Shown here: positions 63,393 through 64,000 of the stretch, piece after piece
Layout: each line of letters opens with the position of its first letter
Numbering within the stretch: the stretch's first letter is position 1
From: Flammeovirgaceae bacterium UBA7330
GTDB lineage: Bacteria; Bacteroidota; Bacteroidia; Cytophagales; Cyclobacteriaceae
DNA length: 64,000 nucleotides
Assembly (NCBI GenBank): GCA_002471275.1
Contig: DKPQ01000012.1
Span: forward strand, 161,931-225,930
Direction: 5' to 3'
The notes under the pieces: generated by a model
Told to the model about the DNA's origin: nothing
The model's database searches: none
The model's input: only the letters and a program-made list of their open reading frames with translations
Translations under genes and position numbers: made by a program

Positions 63393-63736
63393 TTCCTTAA
63401 GATCTTCTCCATAGCCTTCCCTCTGGCCAGTTCATCCACCAGCTTATCCAGGTACCGGATCTTTTGCATGAGTGGGTCTTCGATCTCTTCTACACGATAG
63501 CCACAGATCACACCGGTGATTTTGGATACGTTGGGATTTAGCTTTGCCTGATCAAAAAAGTTTTCGAAATCTGTTTTCTGATCAATATGTTGCTGAAGCA
63601 CTTTCCGATCATATCCAGTCAGCCATTCGATGATCACATCAACTTCTTCTTTAGTACGGCCCTTCTTTTCCGCTTTTTCCACATAATGCGGATAAACGCT
63701 GGCGAATGAGGTGGTGAATATTCTATGTTTTGCCAA
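63389..63736 (-). CDS. DUF2200 family protein
   Basis: A 115-residue protein beginning MAKHRIFTTSFASVYPHYVE. EVDVIIEWLTGYDRKVLQQH and ITGVICGYRVEEIEDPLMQK are characteristic of the DUF2200 family. Function is not established. It is the first gene of a two-gene unit with the NTF2-like gene. Confidence 0.93.
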   Translation of the reverse strand: MAKHRIFTTSFASVYPHYVEKAEKKGRTKEEVDVIIEWLTGYDRKVLQQHIDQKTDFENFFDQAKLNPNVSKITGVICGYRVEEIEDPLMQKIRYLDKLVDELARGKAMEKILRN

Positions 63737-63861
63737 TTTGGTTATTGATTTATGGATCTATAAAGCTAAAGACTTATGTATTTAAAATCCAGGATTCATT
63801 GAGGCCATGGAGAGAGATTCTTCACCCTATCCCACTTGCCCCTTTGTGCATGGGATTTATA

Positions 63862-64000
63862 AATGATGCCATTTCTTCTAAGCTTGCTTAATTCTCAACT
63901 ACACTACCGGTGTATTGAAAATAACCATTAAATTGATAACTTTTTCGAAATGACTATAGGAGTAATCCCCCTTTAAAAAGGGGGACAAAGGGGGATTAAT
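63862..64000. repeat. Dispersed repeat, partial third copy (runs off right edge)
   Basis: GATGCCATTTCTTCTAAGCT, then CTACACTACCGGTGTATTGAAAAT match the start of copy A (47507-47560), and 63953-64000 repeats the CCCCCTTTAAAAAGGGGG element of 50972-51010. No gene lies between 63737 and the edge. Confidence 0.85.

Overview
The window looks like a chromosome segment of a Bacteroidota bacterium, probably a Cytophagales-type, polysaccharide-degrading and possibly marine organism. The evidence is a SusC/SusD pair with a divergent propeller/Y_Y_Y/LuxR-type regulator, many lipobox proteins, FecR-like and HU-HIG-like proteins, a TAnnTTTG-like promoter upstream of pta, and few strong Shine-Dalgarno sites. 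The genus assignment is inference.

Layout. 1-6.2 kb: a partial membrane protein, a Tat-exported Gfo/Idh/MocA oxidoreductase, an ECF sigma/anti-sigma pair divergent from a small membrane protein, an amidohydrolase and a YqjF-type protein. 6.2-17.7 kb: a polysaccharide utilisation locus (SusC, SusD, PKD lipoprotein and two GH16 glucanases on the minus strand, with a divergent sensor-regulator). It most likely takes up a laminarin-type beta-1,3-glucan, and 11-bp phased repeats lie between susC and the regulator. 18.2-21.4 kb: glpK-glpD. 21.6-34.8 kb: a large signalling block with a hybrid kinase, a PAS-rich kinase, two smaller kinases, response regulators and a receiver/PAS/GAF protein that keeps the phosphoacceptor helix but has no ATPase domain. 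34.8-47 kb: mixed housekeeping and accessory genes (esterase, Na/Pi transporter, AlkZ-like glycosylase, LpxH-like phosphatase, AraC/SDR pair, HU-like protein) with two decayed genes. 47-51 kb: a repeat-rich island holding a split HipBST-type toxin-antitoxin system. 51-56 kb: thioesterase, pta-ackA and a thioredoxin-reductase-like flavoprotein. 56-64 kb: arylsulfotransferase, two 5'-truncated genes fused head to head, an alginate-lyase-like protein, acetyltransferases and small DUF proteins.

How the parts work together. The PUL would import and hydrolyse beta-glucan. GlpK/GlpD feed glycerol into glycolysis and the quinone pool. Pta-AckA handles overflow acetate. The kinase block has the parts for a multi-input phosphorelay whose output is not visible here, because no DNA-binding response regulator lies in the block.

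Most unusual structures: a 22-bp-period AAGGCCTTAC array upstream of the HU-like gene; dispersed structured repeats on either side of the HipBST region; a kinase with a globin-sensor-like domain that seems to lack the haem histidine; a TM2-like/pseudopilin-like fusion protein bracketed by repeats; and a deletion scar joining an SH3 protein gene to a GH140-like gene. All database-level statements are from recognition of family motifs, not from searches.
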